From Paenibacillus soyae (GTDB lineage Bacteria > Bacillota > Bacilli > Paenibacillales > Paenibacillaceae): 64,000 nucleotides of DNA. Below, piece by piece: positions 39,755 to 48,909 of this stretch; within the stretch, counting starts at the first letter, position 1; each line of letters begins with the position of its first letter. A model generated the notes under the pieces. It did no database searches, was not told the origin of the DNA, and saw nothing but the letters and a program-made list of their open reading frames with translations. The position numbers and the translations under genes are program-made. The stretch is taken from assembly GCF_024623455.1 (NCBI RefSeq), contig NZ_JANIPJ010000017.1, positions 1 through 64,000 of the forward strand, read 5' to 3'.

Positions 39755-39991
39755 TCCGCATGCACCTCCCGCTTGCGTTTTTAATCATTGTATGAGGGGG
39801 GAGGAGCGGAAATGAGGCATCCGAGCGTTTCGAGCGAGGATCGCTGTGGAAATTCGAATTGGCTGCTCGCCGTCCGCGTCCGTAAAAAATAGGCTTGCGG
39901 TTTCCAAGAAGTTGCCTTAATATGGTTTTAAATGAAAGTAACCACTTGCACGCATCGAGTGCGGGCTAAAGAAACGGGGAGGAGGGTTTTT

Positions 39992-40582
39992 ATCAAGGGA
40001 GGCAGAACAAGCACAGGGGAGAAGCTGATGACGGCGGTTATCGACCTGGTCGCGGAACATGGCTATAACGGCGTATCGACGAAGGAAATCGCGGCGAGCG
40101 CCGGGGTGAACGAAGTTACGTTGTTCCGGCATTTCGGCAACAAACTGAACCTGCTGGAGAAAGCGTTCCATCATTTCCACTACGCCGAAGAAATGCAGAA
40201 GCTGTTCGAGGAGAAGCTGACCGGGGATTTGCACGAGGATTTGCTTGTGATCAGCCGCAGATACCATGAGCTGATGAACCGCAATCGGAAGCTGATGGAG
40301 ATCGCGCTCAAGGAGAAGCAGGTCATCCGTCAATTTCAAGTATCGACCCATATGCATCCCCAGAAGCTGCGCGATTTGCTTATTCGGTATTTTCAAGACA
40401 TGCAGGCGGCCGGCAAGCTCGCGGATTGCAACCCGGAGGCGCAAGCGCTCGCGTTCATGTGGATGAACCATGGCGCTTTCGTCAGTCGGCTGAACGAGGA
40501 TCGGATGTCATTCTCGTTCATTTCGCTCGAGACGTTTATCGAGGAAAGCGTTCGAACGTTTGCCAAGGCGTTAACGCCGTAG
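39992..40582 (+). CDS. TetR-family regulator
   Basis: A TetR regulator of about 196 residues. The HTH reads LMTAVIDLVAEHGYNGVSTKEIAASAGVNEVTLFRHFGNKLNLLEKAF, followed by an all-helical ligand domain. AGGAGG at 39980-39985 is six bases from ATC 39992, from which IKGGRTSTGEKL precedes helix 1 normally. In-frame ATG 39932 and GTG 39959 lack ribosome sites; ATG 40028 has GGGGAG but would remove half of helix 1. A non-standard ATC start is thus possible. It precedes an MFS gene with a candidate operator between them and likely represses it. Confidence 0.88.
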   Translation: MKGGRTSTGEKLMTAVIDLVAEHGYNGVSTKEIAASAGVNEVTLFRHFGNKLNLLEKAFHHFHYAEEMQKLFEEKLTGDLHEDLLVISRRYHELMNRNRKLMEIALKEKQVIRQFQVSTHMHPQKLRDLLIRYFQDMQAAGKLADCNPEAQALAFMWMNHGAFVSRLNEDRMSFSFISLETFIEESVRTFAKALTP

Positions 40583-40671
40583 AGCTGCGGGCCGAGCGCA
40601 AGCGGCGAACGGCGGCGGAAGCCGACAAGCGTGGAGAGATAGGCCGAAGAATGCGGCTTATCTCGCCAAGC

Positions 40672-40734
40672 GGGCTTCGCGCGGCGAAACCGGTCACGCT
40701 ATGAAAAGCTTGAGCGCAGCGAGCCCTTTTTTTT
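40672..40734 (+). terminator. Probable terminator of the tetR gene
   Basis: Long imperfect stem GGGCTTCGC...GCGAGCCC followed by eight T. Less regular than the others in this window. Confidence 0.5.
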
Positions 40735-40742
40735 GAGGATAA

Positions 40743-40758
40743 ATGTAAGTAAGTACAT
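40743..40758 (+). promoter_or_regulatory. Candidate TetR operator
   Basis: ATGTAAGTAAGTACAT has five-base inverted arms around AGTAAG. The AGTAAGTA core resembles operators of QacR/AcrR-like regulators. It stands 50 bases before the MFS start. Confidence 0.5.
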
Positions 40759-40808
40759 GCATTCACTTTCAAGCGTATGAATTTCATTAGCAGAGGAGAC
40801 CCGAGGTT

Positions 40809-42203
40809 ATGAAACCTGTTCTATCGGAGCAAAGCGGCGAGAAGCTGCTGCGCGTCATGCTGTTTACGCTTATGCTCTCATCCATGAGCGCTCTCATGTT
40901 CAATATCGTATTGCCCGGCATTAGCGAGGAGTTTGGCCTGACGATGGCTGAAGTAAGCTGGATGTCTTCCTCCTATTCGCTTATTTACGCGGTCGGCACC
41001 GTCACCTACGGCAAGCTGTCGGACCGCTTCAAGCTGAAAAACATCATTACGTTCGGCCTGCTGCTGTTTGCGGCGGGCTCTCTGCTCGGCCTGTTCTCGC
41101 AATCGTTCGGAATGGCCCTTGCGGCTCGCGTCCTCCAATCGGCCGGCGCGGCTTCCATCCCCGCCATTTCGATGCTCATTCCGATCCGGTACTTCCCCGC
41201 CGAACGGCGCGGAGCGGCGCTGGGCGTAGCGGCGGTCGGCCTCGCGCTCGGCAGCGCGCTGGGACCGGTCTTGTCCGCGCTTCTTACCAGCTTCGCCGAC
41301 TGGAGATGGCTGTTCTGCTTTCCGCTGGCGCTCCTCATCATGATTCCGTTCTACCGCCGTTATCTCGGTGACGAGCAGCCTGTGAGCGGAGCCCGATTCG
41401 ACTGGCTCGGCGGCTTGCTGCTCGGCGTTTCCGCAGGACTCGTGCTTATCGGCTTCACGAACGGCTCATGGGCTTACTTGCTTGCAGGAGCGGCAACGGG
41501 ATTGCTGTTTATATGGCGCATTCGCGGCACGGAGGATCCGTTTGTCCGCCCCGAGCTCTTCCGCAATAGCCGATATGCCATGATGCTGGTCATTGCCGTA
41601 TTCGTGAACGGAATCGGGGTATCCCTGTTTTTCCTGACGCCGATTCTGCTGGCAAGCGAGCAGGGACTGCCGCCTTATTTGATCGGCTTCGCCATGGTTC
41701 CGGCCGCGGCCGCTTCCGCGCTCCTCGGGAGGAAAGCGGGCAGGCTCGCGGATAAGCGGGGCAATGCTTTCCTCTATACGATCGCAGCCTTGCTTCTTAG
41801 CGCATGCATGCTGCTGCTCTCGTCGTTCCTCTCCGCGCCGGCCTGGTTCATTTCGGCTTTTCTGGTCCTCGGCAACGTCGGGCAATCGTTTATGATGATC
41901 ACGTTGTCGAATACGGTATCCCGGACATTGCCGAAGGAACAGGTCGGCGTCGGCATGGGACTGTTCTCGATGTGCGGCTTCATCACGCATGGCATGGCTT
42001 CGGGCATTTACGGCATCGTAGCCGATTGGAAATCCGAAGCTGCTTGGAATCCGATTTACGGGTCCGGAGGAGGCGCGGTGCTCAGCAATCTGTATCTCGT
42101 GCTTGCGGCGCTGCATGTGTGCGTTCTCGCTTTCTACCTGCTGAAGTTCGGCGGCGTTAGCAAGCTTAACGTGCAGACGCCGGGCCGCACCAACGCGAAA
42201 TAG
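40809..42203 (+). CDS. MFS drug transporter of the 14-helix (DHA2, Tet/Bmr3-like) type
   Basis: A 464-residue transporter. The N-terminal half carries VMLFTLMLSSMSALMFNIVLPGISEEFGLTMAEVSWMSSSYSLIYAVGTVTYGKLSDRFKLKNII, which is typical of tetracycline/multidrug antiporters of the DHA2 group, including motif A (GKLSDRFKLK) and motif C (GLALGSALGPVLSALLTS). The C-terminus has VGVGMGLFSMCGFI. GAGGAG lies about 11 bases before ATG 40809. The upstream TetR gene and operator suggest inducible efflux. Only three bases separate its stop from that of the converging response regulator gene. Confidence 0.92.
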   Translation: MKPVLSEQSGEKLLRVMLFTLMLSSMSALMFNIVLPGISEEFGLTMAEVSWMSSSYSLIYAVGTVTYGKLSDRFKLKNIITFGLLLFAAGSLLGLFSQSFGMALAARVLQSAGAASIPAISMLIPIRYFPAERRGAALGVAAVGLALGSALGPVLSALLTSFADWRWLFCFPLALLIMIPFYRRYLGDEQPVSGARFDWLGGLLLGVSAGLVLIGFTNGSWAYLLAGAATGLLFIWRIRGTEDPFVRPELFRNSRYAMMLVIAVFVNGIGVSLFFLTPILLASEQGLPPYLIGFAMVPAAAASALLGRKAGRLADKRGNAFLYTIAALLLSACMLLLSSFLSAPAWFISAFLVLGNVGQSFMMITLSNTVSRTLPKEQVGVGMGLFSMCGFITHGMASGIYGIVADWKSEAAWNPIYGSGGGAVLSNLYLVLAALHVCVLAFYLLKFGGVSKLNVQTPGRTNAK

Positions 42204-42206
42204 CGG

Positions 42207-43811
42207 TCAGCCCTGCGTCCCGTTCCGGTATTCCGAAGGCGTCAAGCCGGTCACCTTCTTGAACACCTGCGTGAAATAGCGGGGATCCTGGTAACCGACG
42301 AGCGGAGCGACTTGATACACCTTCACCTCGGAGTGGGCGAGCATGTATTTCGCTTTGTCGATGCGGCACTCCGTCACGTATTCCAGGAAGGTAGAGCCGG
42401 TTGTTTGCTTAAAGAGCGTGCAGAAGTGGCTCGTGCTTAGACCCACGAATTCCGAAACCTCGTCGATGCCGAGATCGCTTCGGTAATGGTTGTCGATGTA
42501 GCGCCTTGCTTTCTCGATAAGGGCCGAACCGTCTTCGTAACGGCGCGCGCCGAGGTGCTGGAGCGTCCATTCGGAGCATGCGTCCTTGCATGCTTCGATT
42601 GCTTCGCCCAGCGTTGACGATTCCTGAATGCGCTGCAGCAGTTCGCGCGAGGAGGAGTGAACGCCGACGTTCAGCTGCTCGAATTCCCGATGGGCTACGA
42701 TAGCGAGCTCTACCATATAACTCGTCAGCGTTTCTCTCCTTGCGGCGGATTGATCCAGCACCGTCCTAAGCTCGTCGAACAAAGCGCGCTGCCTCTCGAG
42801 ATCCAGCGAGCGGATCGCCCGGGTCAGCTCCGTCTCGAGCGACTTAGGGTAGGGAAAGCTGGCCGCGTCCGATAACGGCTCGCCTGCGGCCTCTTTATCC
42901 AGGAAGACGTTCTCCGGTCCCGAATAGAATCGTTGGTACAAAGCCTCGTATGCGCTTTGATAGGCCGCGTTCAATTGATCGGCGCCCTGCGCCTTCACGC
43001 CGAATCCGACCGAGCAGGAAAGCTTGGCGTATTGCGAGACGAGGCGGACGATTTCTTCGCCGAGCTTCCGCCTGCGGCCTTCCGGCATATGCTCGAACAG
43101 CAGCACCCACTCCCCGCTATGGAACGGGAACATCGCGATCGCGTCGTTGTGGGCCGAAAATTCATCCAGAATGTTCCGTATCGCAAAAAACCAAAGCCTC
43201 TTCTCGGCATGCGACCATTGCTTGTTCATGGCGGCAAAATGATCCAGCTGAACGACCGCCATGACGTACGGTCTGTCCAGCAGGCCGTTCTCCAGCCAGC
43301 TCAGATGCTGAAGCGGCCGCGGGTTGCCTTCGATCAGCTCCGCGAACATTCGCTCCCTGGCCAACAGGGACAGAGCCTCCATGGAATGGAGCAGCTCCTC
43401 GCTCTCCTCGGCCGCCCGGCGTTCGGCATCCAGCTTGGCGACCGACTTGCGGATCATGCCGGTGAGCTCGTCATGGTCGATCGGCTTGAGCAAATAATCG
43501 GACGCGCCTTCGCGGATCGCCTGTCGCGCATATTCGAAATCGCCGTAGCCGCTGATGACGATGAAGATCAGCTTCGGGTTGATGCTCATCACCTCGGACA
43601 TCAGCGTGATGCCGTCTATGGAAGGCATCCGGATATCGCTAATGATCATATCGGGCTTCTGCTCGCGGAACAGCTGAAGAGCTTCTTCGCCGTTCCGGGC
43701 TTTGCCTGCGATTTGAACCCGCAGCTCCTCCCAAGGAATGGCGGCTTCCAGGCTCCGCAATATAATCGGCTCGTCATCGACGAGCACGACCTTGTAAACC
43801 TTCGAATTCAT
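42207..43811 (-). CDS. AraC-type response regulator (YesN family)
   Basis: A 534-residue response regulator. The receiver domain has the acidic pair in VLVDDEP, phospho-acceptor Asp in MIISDIRMP (near 56), T/S in VISGYGDF and K in LLKPID. A long middle region follows (about 140-420), and the C-terminal AraC HTH contains IDEVSEFVGLSTSHFCTLFKQTTGSTF and YQVAPLVGYQDPRYFTQVFKKVTGLTPSEYR. AAGGAGGG before ATG 43811 sets the start. It is the last gene of the sensor unit (kinase, binding protein, regulator) and should control the ABC importer genes at 47018-50274. Confidence 0.94.
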   Translation of the reverse strand: MNSKVYKVVLVDDEPIILRSLEAAIPWEELRVQIAGKARNGEEALQLFREQKPDMIISDIRMPSIDGITLMSEVMSINPKLIFIVISGYGDFEYARQAIREGASDYLLKPIDHDELTGMIRKSVAKLDAERRAAEESEELLHSMEALSLLARERMFAELIEGNPRPLQHLSWLENGLLDRPYVMAVVQLDHFAAMNKQWSHAEKRLWFFAIRNILDEFSAHNDAIAMFPFHSGEWVLLFEHMPEGRRRKLGEEIVRLVSQYAKLSCSVGFGVKAQGADQLNAAYQSAYEALYQRFYSGPENVFLDKEAAGEPLSDAASFPYPKSLETELTRAIRSLDLERQRALFDELRTVLDQSAARRETLTSYMVELAIVAHREFEQLNVGVHSSSRELLQRIQESSTLGEAIEACKDACSEWTLQHLGARRYEDGSALIEKARRYIDNHYRSDLGIDEVSEFVGLSTSHFCTLFKQTTGSTFLEYVTECRIDKAKYMLAHSEVKVYQVAPLVGYQDPRYFTQVFKKVTGLTPSEYRNGTQG

Positions 43812-43828
43812 GATTTCCCTCCTTGTTG

Positions 43829-45160
43829 TTAACGATTTCTTAGCTGCCAATACCATTCGGACGCATGATCGAGCTCGGCCAGCGCCTCGTCGGGCGACAG
43901 CTCGAGATTCAATAGCCGGTCGTTAATCGACCAGAACGATTTGCGCACCTCCGGCGACAGCACGTTATCGTAAGCGATGAAAGTATCCCCTCCATCCTCC
44001 ATGAGCTGTACGACTTGGGCGAACACGGGGCCCGTGCGCGACGGATCGAACGGCACCGGCATGGCAGGGAGGCGGAGCCCCTCGTAGACGATGCGCTGCT
44101 GCACTTTCTCCGTATAAAGGGTTCTCAACAGCTCCAAAGCCGCTTCTTTGCGCGCTCCGGTCAATTCCGACGATAACCCGAGGCCAATGGAATAGCCGCC
44201 CGCGATACTGCGGTCGTCATCCTTCGAGAGAGAAGGGAACGGAATGACGCCGATCCGGTCCTGGAAGCTGGACGAGCCGTCCTCGGAATGGAATAACGTA
44301 ATGTCCCAGCTTCCGTTCAGATACATCGCGGCTTTCCCTCCGGTGAACAAGGCGATCGCTTCCTCGGTCGATACGCCGGAGGGGGAGGCGTTGAACGCCC
44401 CCTCCTTCGACCATTCCTGCAGGAGGGCAAACGCCTTGCGATAATCCTCGTTCTGGAAGGACGACCGGGATTCGCCGCCCGCCAGCTGATCGATCAGCTT
44501 CGGTCCCGCGTACCGGTCCATTAAGTAGTGGGTATAGATCGTTCCCGGCCACAGCTCTTCGTTGCCCAAGGCAAAGGGAACGTAACCGTTTTGCTTCAAA
44601 ACGCGGATAGCTTCCGTCAGTTCGCCGATCGTCTCCGGCACGGCCAGATCCAGCTCTTCGAATATCGAGCGGTTATAGAAGATCGGCTCGGCATGTCCTT
44701 CGAAAGGCAAGCCGTAAACGCGGTCTCCGTACGACCATAGCCGCAGGTCGTGGAAGTTCAAGCGGTTATCCCGCACGAACTCCGTTAAATCCATCATCCG
44801 GTTCGACTTTACGTACGGCTCGAATTCGGCGCCTCCGAACAGCACGAACATATCCGGCGGCGTGCCGGTCACCATCTCGCTTTTCAGCTTCTGCTCGCGA
44901 TGGATCGTCTGGTCCAGACTTTCGAAGTTGATCTTCACGTTGGGATGGGCAAGCTCGAACTCGCGTACGGCATCCTGGAAAATCGTCAGAATGGGGCGGT
45001 CATGCTCCTTCGTCCAGAAATGGCGGAAGGTCAGGGTCAGCTTCTCCGATTCCGCGCGCTCCCCCGAATTCGCGCCGCTGGTCAAGCTGTATAAGACGAC
45101 GGCCGAGAGCGCTACGGCATATAGGGCGAACAGCGCCGCGTACTTCAATTTGTATTTCAT
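43829..45160 (-). CDS. Membrane-anchored family 1 sugar-binding protein, probable sensor component
   Basis: A 443-residue extracellular solute-binding protein (family 1). Unlike the other binding proteins here it has no lipobox cysteine: the N-terminus is KYKLKYAALFALYAVALSAVVLYSL followed by TSGANSG, best read as an uncleaved anchor. The binding domain has FWTKEHDRPILTIFQDAVREFELAHPNVKI, PPDMFVLFGG, YGLPFEGHAEPIFYNRSIF and GKAAMYLNGSWD. Sitting between the kinase and regulator genes, it resembles AraP of the Geobacillus AraPST three-component system, in which the binding protein presents the sugar to the kinase. The role is inferred from context. Confidence 0.9.
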   Translation of the reverse strand: MKYKLKYAALFALYAVALSAVVLYSLTSGANSGERAESEKLTLTFRHFWTKEHDRPILTIFQDAVREFELAHPNVKINFESLDQTIHREQKLKSEMVTGTPPDMFVLFGGAEFEPYVKSNRMMDLTEFVRDNRLNFHDLRLWSYGDRVYGLPFEGHAEPIFYNRSIFEELDLAVPETIGELTEAIRVLKQNGYVPFALGNEELWPGTIYTHYLMDRYAGPKLIDQLAGGESRSSFQNEDYRKAFALLQEWSKEGAFNASPSGVSTEEAIALFTGGKAAMYLNGSWDITLFHSEDGSSSFQDRIGVIPFPSLSKDDDRSIAGGYSIGLGLSSELTGARKEAALELLRTLYTEKVQQRIVYEGLRLPAMPVPFDPSRTGPVFAQVVQLMEDGGDTFIAYDNVLSPEVRKSFWSINDRLLNLELSPDEALAELDHASEWYWQLRNR

Positions 45161-45194
45161 CCTGCTGCATCTCCTTGCTTTTTCGAAGGAATGA

Positions 45195-46922
45195 TCACGG
45201 CTTAATCTTCGGCACGCGCAGCCGAATGATGGAGCCCGTCTCGGGAGACGAGCAGATCATCATGCCGTAAGGCTGCCCGAACCGGATGCGGAGCCGTTCG
45301 TGGACATTGCGGAGGCCGACCCCGCTGTCCTTGTATTTCTTCACTTCGGCTTGATAGTCCCGGTCCCATAAGCTGGCCAGCACGCTGGCGTCGAACCCGG
45401 GACCGTTGTCTATGACGTCAATCCATAATTCGTTCGCTCCTTCGGACGCGCGAATCCGGATTTTGCCGAGCATCTTCATCGGTTCAATGGCATGGTAAAG
45501 CGCGTTCTCGACGAGCGGCTGCACGATCAGCTTCTGCGTCATATAGCCGCCAAGCTGCTCCGGCAAGTCGAGCTCGTATTCGAATTGATCCTCGAAGCGA
45601 AATTTCTGGATGTTCAAATAATGGCGGACATGCTCGAATTCCGTGGATAACGGGATCAGCTCCTTGTTTTCGCTGATGCTGATTCGAAGCAGCCGCCCAA
45701 GCGACACGACCATTCGGCTGATGTCTTTGTTGCCCTGCAGGACGGCCATGGAGTTGATGGACTCCAGGGAATTGTATATGAAATGCGGGTTGATCTGGGC
45801 CACGAGCGCCTGCAGCTCGGCTTCCTTCTTCAGAGACTGCTCGGCTTCGACCTGCTTCAATAAATCCTGAATCTGGCTGCTCATCCGGTTGAACCCGTGA
45901 ACGAGCATGTCGGATTCGTCATGGGGCTGGCCGCTTCCCGGAATCAGCGTGAAATTGCGCTGCTCGACGCGCCGCATCCCGCCTACGGTGCTGCTGATGC
46001 TCCGAACGAGCCGACGCACGTAGAACCGGTCGAACGCTAGCGCCGTCAGCAGCGAGAACACGCCGAGCAGGAGCGCCGTATTGCGGAGCGGGATCGATTC
46101 GGCCTGCAATGATTTCGTCGGCGTAATGGCGATCAGGCGCCACTCCGGATTATGCGAGGGAATAAAGGTAATAAGCGATTTGACGTTCAGATAACGGTCG
46201 ATATAGTAGTTTTTTTCGCTTGGGACGCCTTCTTGCAGAAACGGGAAGTCGACGCGTTCGCCGATATGCTCCCCGGATTTGTCGTAGACAATGGACCCGT
46301 CGCGGCTCGCCAGCAGAATATTTCCCTTCTCGAGCGTCGCGGTCTCCCAGAACACCTGGTCAAGCAGGTCCGGCTTCATATAAATAACGATCGAGCCGAT
46401 GTTCTCGAGCGAATAATAATCTTTGACGATTCGGGCATGAACGAGAGCGGGACGGCCTGCCGCCGCGCTGCCGTTCTCCTCGGGGCCGGACCAGACGGGG
46501 CGGCCTTCGGCCGCCTCCATCTTGGCGTGCCATGGCTGCCGCCGCAGGTCCGTCAAGGCGTCTTGCATATTGTAGCTGTAGACAAGGCGGTTCTGCGCGT
46601 AGAACGCAAAGGCTTCGATCATGGGGTGATGAATCAGCAGATTATTGATTTCCTGCTTCATGTCGTAGCTGGGAATTTGATTCGGGTTTTTGAGCGCCTG
46701 CTGAATGACGGGCTGCGTCATGGCGGAGCTCGTAATCGTCGTTATTTCGCTTAAGGCAAACTTCAGCTTGCGATCCGTCTCCAGGAGCGAGATCGAATAG
46801 AAATGGCTTGATTTCGATTCGATCGCGTCCGAAAATTTGAAATAGGAGAGCGCTCCCATGGCGATGACGGGGATAAACACGAGAAGAATGTTTGCAAGCA
46901 TGATATGGTGGCGGAGCTTCAG
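45195..46922 (-). CDS. Sensor histidine kinase (YesM/LytS type)
   Basis: About 575 residues: first helix (LANILLVFIPVIAMGALSY), an extracellular sensor domain of about 250 residues, second helix, HAMP, then a His_kinase domain with phospho-His in ALVAQINPHFIYNSLESI and an ATPase with N box VENALYHAIEPM, G1 DNGPGFD and G2 GVGLRNVHERL. The best ribosome site, AAAGGAG (plus 46932-46938), is nine bases from CTG 46922, giving MKLRHHIMLANILL, a typical start for this family. ATG 46901 lacks a site. A promoter with consensus -35 lies just upstream. It pairs with the YesN-type regulator at 42207. Confidence 0.93.
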   Translation of the reverse strand: MKLRHHIMLANILLVFIPVIAMGALSYFKFSDAIESKSSHFYSISLLETDRKLKFALSEITTITSSAMTQPVIQQALKNPNQIPSYDMKQEINNLLIHHPMIEAFAFYAQNRLVYSYNMQDALTDLRRQPWHAKMEAAEGRPVWSGPEENGSAAAGRPALVHARIVKDYYSLENIGSIVIYMKPDLLDQVFWETATLEKGNILLASRDGSIVYDKSGEHIGERVDFPFLQEGVPSEKNYYIDRYLNVKSLITFIPSHNPEWRLIAITPTKSLQAESIPLRNTALLLGVFSLLTALAFDRFYVRRLVRSISSTVGGMRRVEQRNFTLIPGSGQPHDESDMLVHGFNRMSSQIQDLLKQVEAEQSLKKEAELQALVAQINPHFIYNSLESINSMAVLQGNKDISRMVVSLGRLLRISISENKELIPLSTEFEHVRHYLNIQKFRFEDQFEYELDLPEQLGGYMTQKLIVQPLVENALYHAIEPMKMLGKIRIRASEGANELWIDVIDNGPGFDASVLASLWDRDYQAEVKKYKDSGVGLRNVHERLRIRFGQPYGMMICSSPETGSIIRLRVPKIKP

Positions 46923-46960
46923 GGCCGTTCACTCCTTTAACTGTAAGCGCCTTCCTCTAC

Positions 46961-46989
46961 TGTTTACCGCATCGCCTTAACATTGTCAA
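46961..46989 (-). promoter_or_regulatory. Internal promoter for the kinase/binding protein/regulator unit
   Basis: On the minus strand: TTGACA (plus 46984-46989), 17-base spacer, TAAACA (plus 46961-46966). Perfect -35 but weak -10. It would allow sensor genes to be expressed without the importer. Confidence 0.5.
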
Positions 46990-47017
46990 TATGAACTAAG
47001 CATTCTAGGGAACGAGC

Positions 47018-47866
47018 TTAGCTTTTCACGGCGCCCGAGGTCAGACCCGCGATGAACCAGCGGCTGAACGCGAGAAACACGATGAGAAGGGGCAGCGTCG
47101 CCATGAACGTCGCGGACATAATCATGCCGTAATCGAGGCCGTCGCGCGTCGTGAACAGCTGCTGCAGGGCGATCTGGACCGTATAGTGGCTTCTGTCCTT
47201 CAGCACGACGAGCGGCCAGAAGAAGTCATTCCATGTATTCATGAACGTAAAAATGCCAAGCGTCGCGATTGCGGGCGTTATGATCGGCACGACGATGGTG
47301 CCGAAAATGCGCAAATGGCCGGCGCCGTCGATGCGGCCGGCTTCCAGCAATTCCGCGTGCACGGCGCTCGAGATGTACTGCCGCATCCAGAAGATGCCGA
47401 ACGCGTTGACCATGGCGGGCACGATCAGCGCCTTGTAGGAGTCGATCCACTGCAGCTTCGCCATGATGACGTAAGTGGGCAGCACGCTGAGCTGCTGGGG
47501 AACGAACAAGGTCGCGAGCACGAAGAAGAACAGGAAATGCTTGAACTTGAATTCGTATTTGGCGAAGGCGTACCCCGCCAGCGAACAGAAGAACAAGACC
47601 GACGCCGTGACCATGATCGACACAAACAACGAATTGCCGAGCGAAGTCCAGAACTCCGTTTTGTCCAGCGCTCTCTCGAAATTGGCGATAAACTGGTCGC
47701 TGATCGTAATGACCGGCGGGATATGGGACGCCGCGCCGCGCTCGTTCGTCGCGATGACGAACATCCAATAGAAGGGGAATACCGAGATGAATGCCCCGAT
47801 CGTCAGAAAAACGTAATAGAAGGCTTGGGCCGCAATGCCAGGCCTGTCTCCGCGAACCGTTCTCAT
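47018..47866 (-). CDS. Carbohydrate ABC transporter permease, MalG type
   Basis: A 282-residue inner-membrane permease with six helices. The EAA loop that contacts the ATPase reads ELLEAGRIDGAGHLRIFGTIVVPIITPA (near 185-212), and the C-terminus GLTSGAVKS is typical for MalG-like subunits. ATG 47866 overlaps the stop of the upstream permease gene (ATGA) and follows GGAGGTG. The ATPase is not encoded here, as usual for CUT1 importers in Firmicutes that share MsmK-like ATPases. Confidence 0.94.
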   Translation of the reverse strand: MRTVRGDRPGIAAQAFYYVFLTIGAFISVFPFYWMFVIATNERGAASHIPPVITISDQFIANFERALDKTEFWTSLGNSLFVSIMVTASVLFFCSLAGYAFAKYEFKFKHFLFFFVLATLFVPQQLSVLPTYVIMAKLQWIDSYKALIVPAMVNAFGIFWMRQYISSAVHAELLEAGRIDGAGHLRIFGTIVVPIITPAIATLGIFTFMNTWNDFFWPLVVLKDRSHYTVQIALQQLFTTRDGLDYGMIMSATFMATLPLLIVFLAFSRWFIAGLTSGAVKS

Positions 47867-48822
47867 ACCGCACCTCCGTCCGCATCTCCGCCCATTTTGC
47901 GAGAAGCCCACATGTTGAACATGGAGAAAACGATCGTGAAGAGCAAGAGCAGCACCGCGGTGGCGGCGGCCGTGCCGAAGAAGTTGTTGCCGAACGCTTC
48001 CGTATACAGATAGATGACCATCGTCAAGCCTTCTTCCCGCGTCGAGCTCGTTCCCGTCTGACCGAGGAACACGTAAGGCTCGGTAAAGAGCTGCAAAGAG
48101 CCGATGGTCGACATGAGCACGGTGAATACGATAAACGGCTTAAGCAGCGGAAGCGTAATCCGGATCAGCTGCTGGAACCGGCTGGCGCCGTCGATGCGGG
48201 CGGCTTCGTACAAATCCGTCGGAATGCTCTGCAGGCCGGACAAATAAATAATGACGTTATAGCCGGTCCAGCGCCACATGATCATCGAGGCGACGGCGAG
48301 CTTCACGCCCCACCAGCCGGAGTTCCATGCCACGGGATCGAGGCCGAACAAATCCATTACCCAATTGCCCATGCCGTTGTTGCTGAAGATCGCGCTGAAG
48401 ACGAGCGTGACCGCAACGATGGACGTAATGTTCGGCATGAAATAGAGGACGCGGAACGTCTTCTTGAACCGGGTGATGGAGGAGTTCAGGAACACGGCGA
48501 TCAGCAGGGCCAGAATCAGCTGCGGAATCGTGCCCATGACGCTGATAATGAGCGTATTCGCAAAGGACGTCCAGAAGATCGGATCCTCCGTCACGAATTG
48601 ATAGTTTTGCATGCCGACGTAAGTCATAGGGCCAAGCGCGTCCCATTTGTAGAAGGACAGGTAGATCGTGAAGAGAATCGGATACAGGCCGAATATCGCG
48701 AACAAAACAAAAAAAGGCGAAATAAACAGATAAGCGGTCAGGCTGCTGCGTCTTCGCTCCGTTAACCAACTAGGTTTGGTTCTCGGGACGAGTCGCGCGG
48801 CCGGTTGAGCCGTCTGCGGCAT
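47863..48822 (-). CDS. Carbohydrate ABC transporter permease, MalF type
   Basis: A 319-residue permease with six helices: LTAYLFISPFFVLFAIFGLYPILFTIYLSFYKW opens the first, and the EAA loop is YEAARIDGASRFQQLIRITLPLLKP. GGAGGTG is nine bases from ATG 48822; the GTG at 48834 is part of that site. Coupled by ATGA overlap to the MalG-type gene. A strong hairpin separates it from the binding-protein gene upstream. Confidence 0.94.
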   Translation of the reverse strand: MPQTAQPAARLVPRTKPSWLTERRRSSLTAYLFISPFFVLFAIFGLYPILFTIYLSFYKWDALGPMTYVGMQNYQFVTEDPIFWTSFANTLIISVMGTIPQLILALLIAVFLNSSITRFKKTFRVLYFMPNITSIVAVTLVFSAIFSNNGMGNWVMDLFGLDPVAWNSGWWGVKLAVASMIMWRWTGYNVIIYLSGLQSIPTDLYEAARIDGASRFQQLIRITLPLLKPFIVFTVLMSTIGSLQLFTEPYVFLGQTGTSSTREEGLTMVIYLYTEAFGNNFFGTAAATAVLLLLFTIVFSMFNMWASRKMGGDADGGAV

Positions 48823-48855
48823 GGGGATGGACACCTCCGGTTGTTGGGTAATAGG

Positions 48856-48887
48856 GAGAGTTCGCGGGATGACCCACGCGAACTCTC
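48856..48887 (-). promoter_or_regulatory. Intra-operon hairpin between binding protein and permease genes
   Basis: Perfect 11-base stem GAGAGTTCGCG / CGCGAACTCTC with a ten-base loop and no T-run. In many sugar operons such a structure protects the binding-protein mRNA and lowers permease expression. Confidence 0.6.
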
Positions 48888-48909
48888 TTGAGCACTCTTA
48901 TGATACGGA

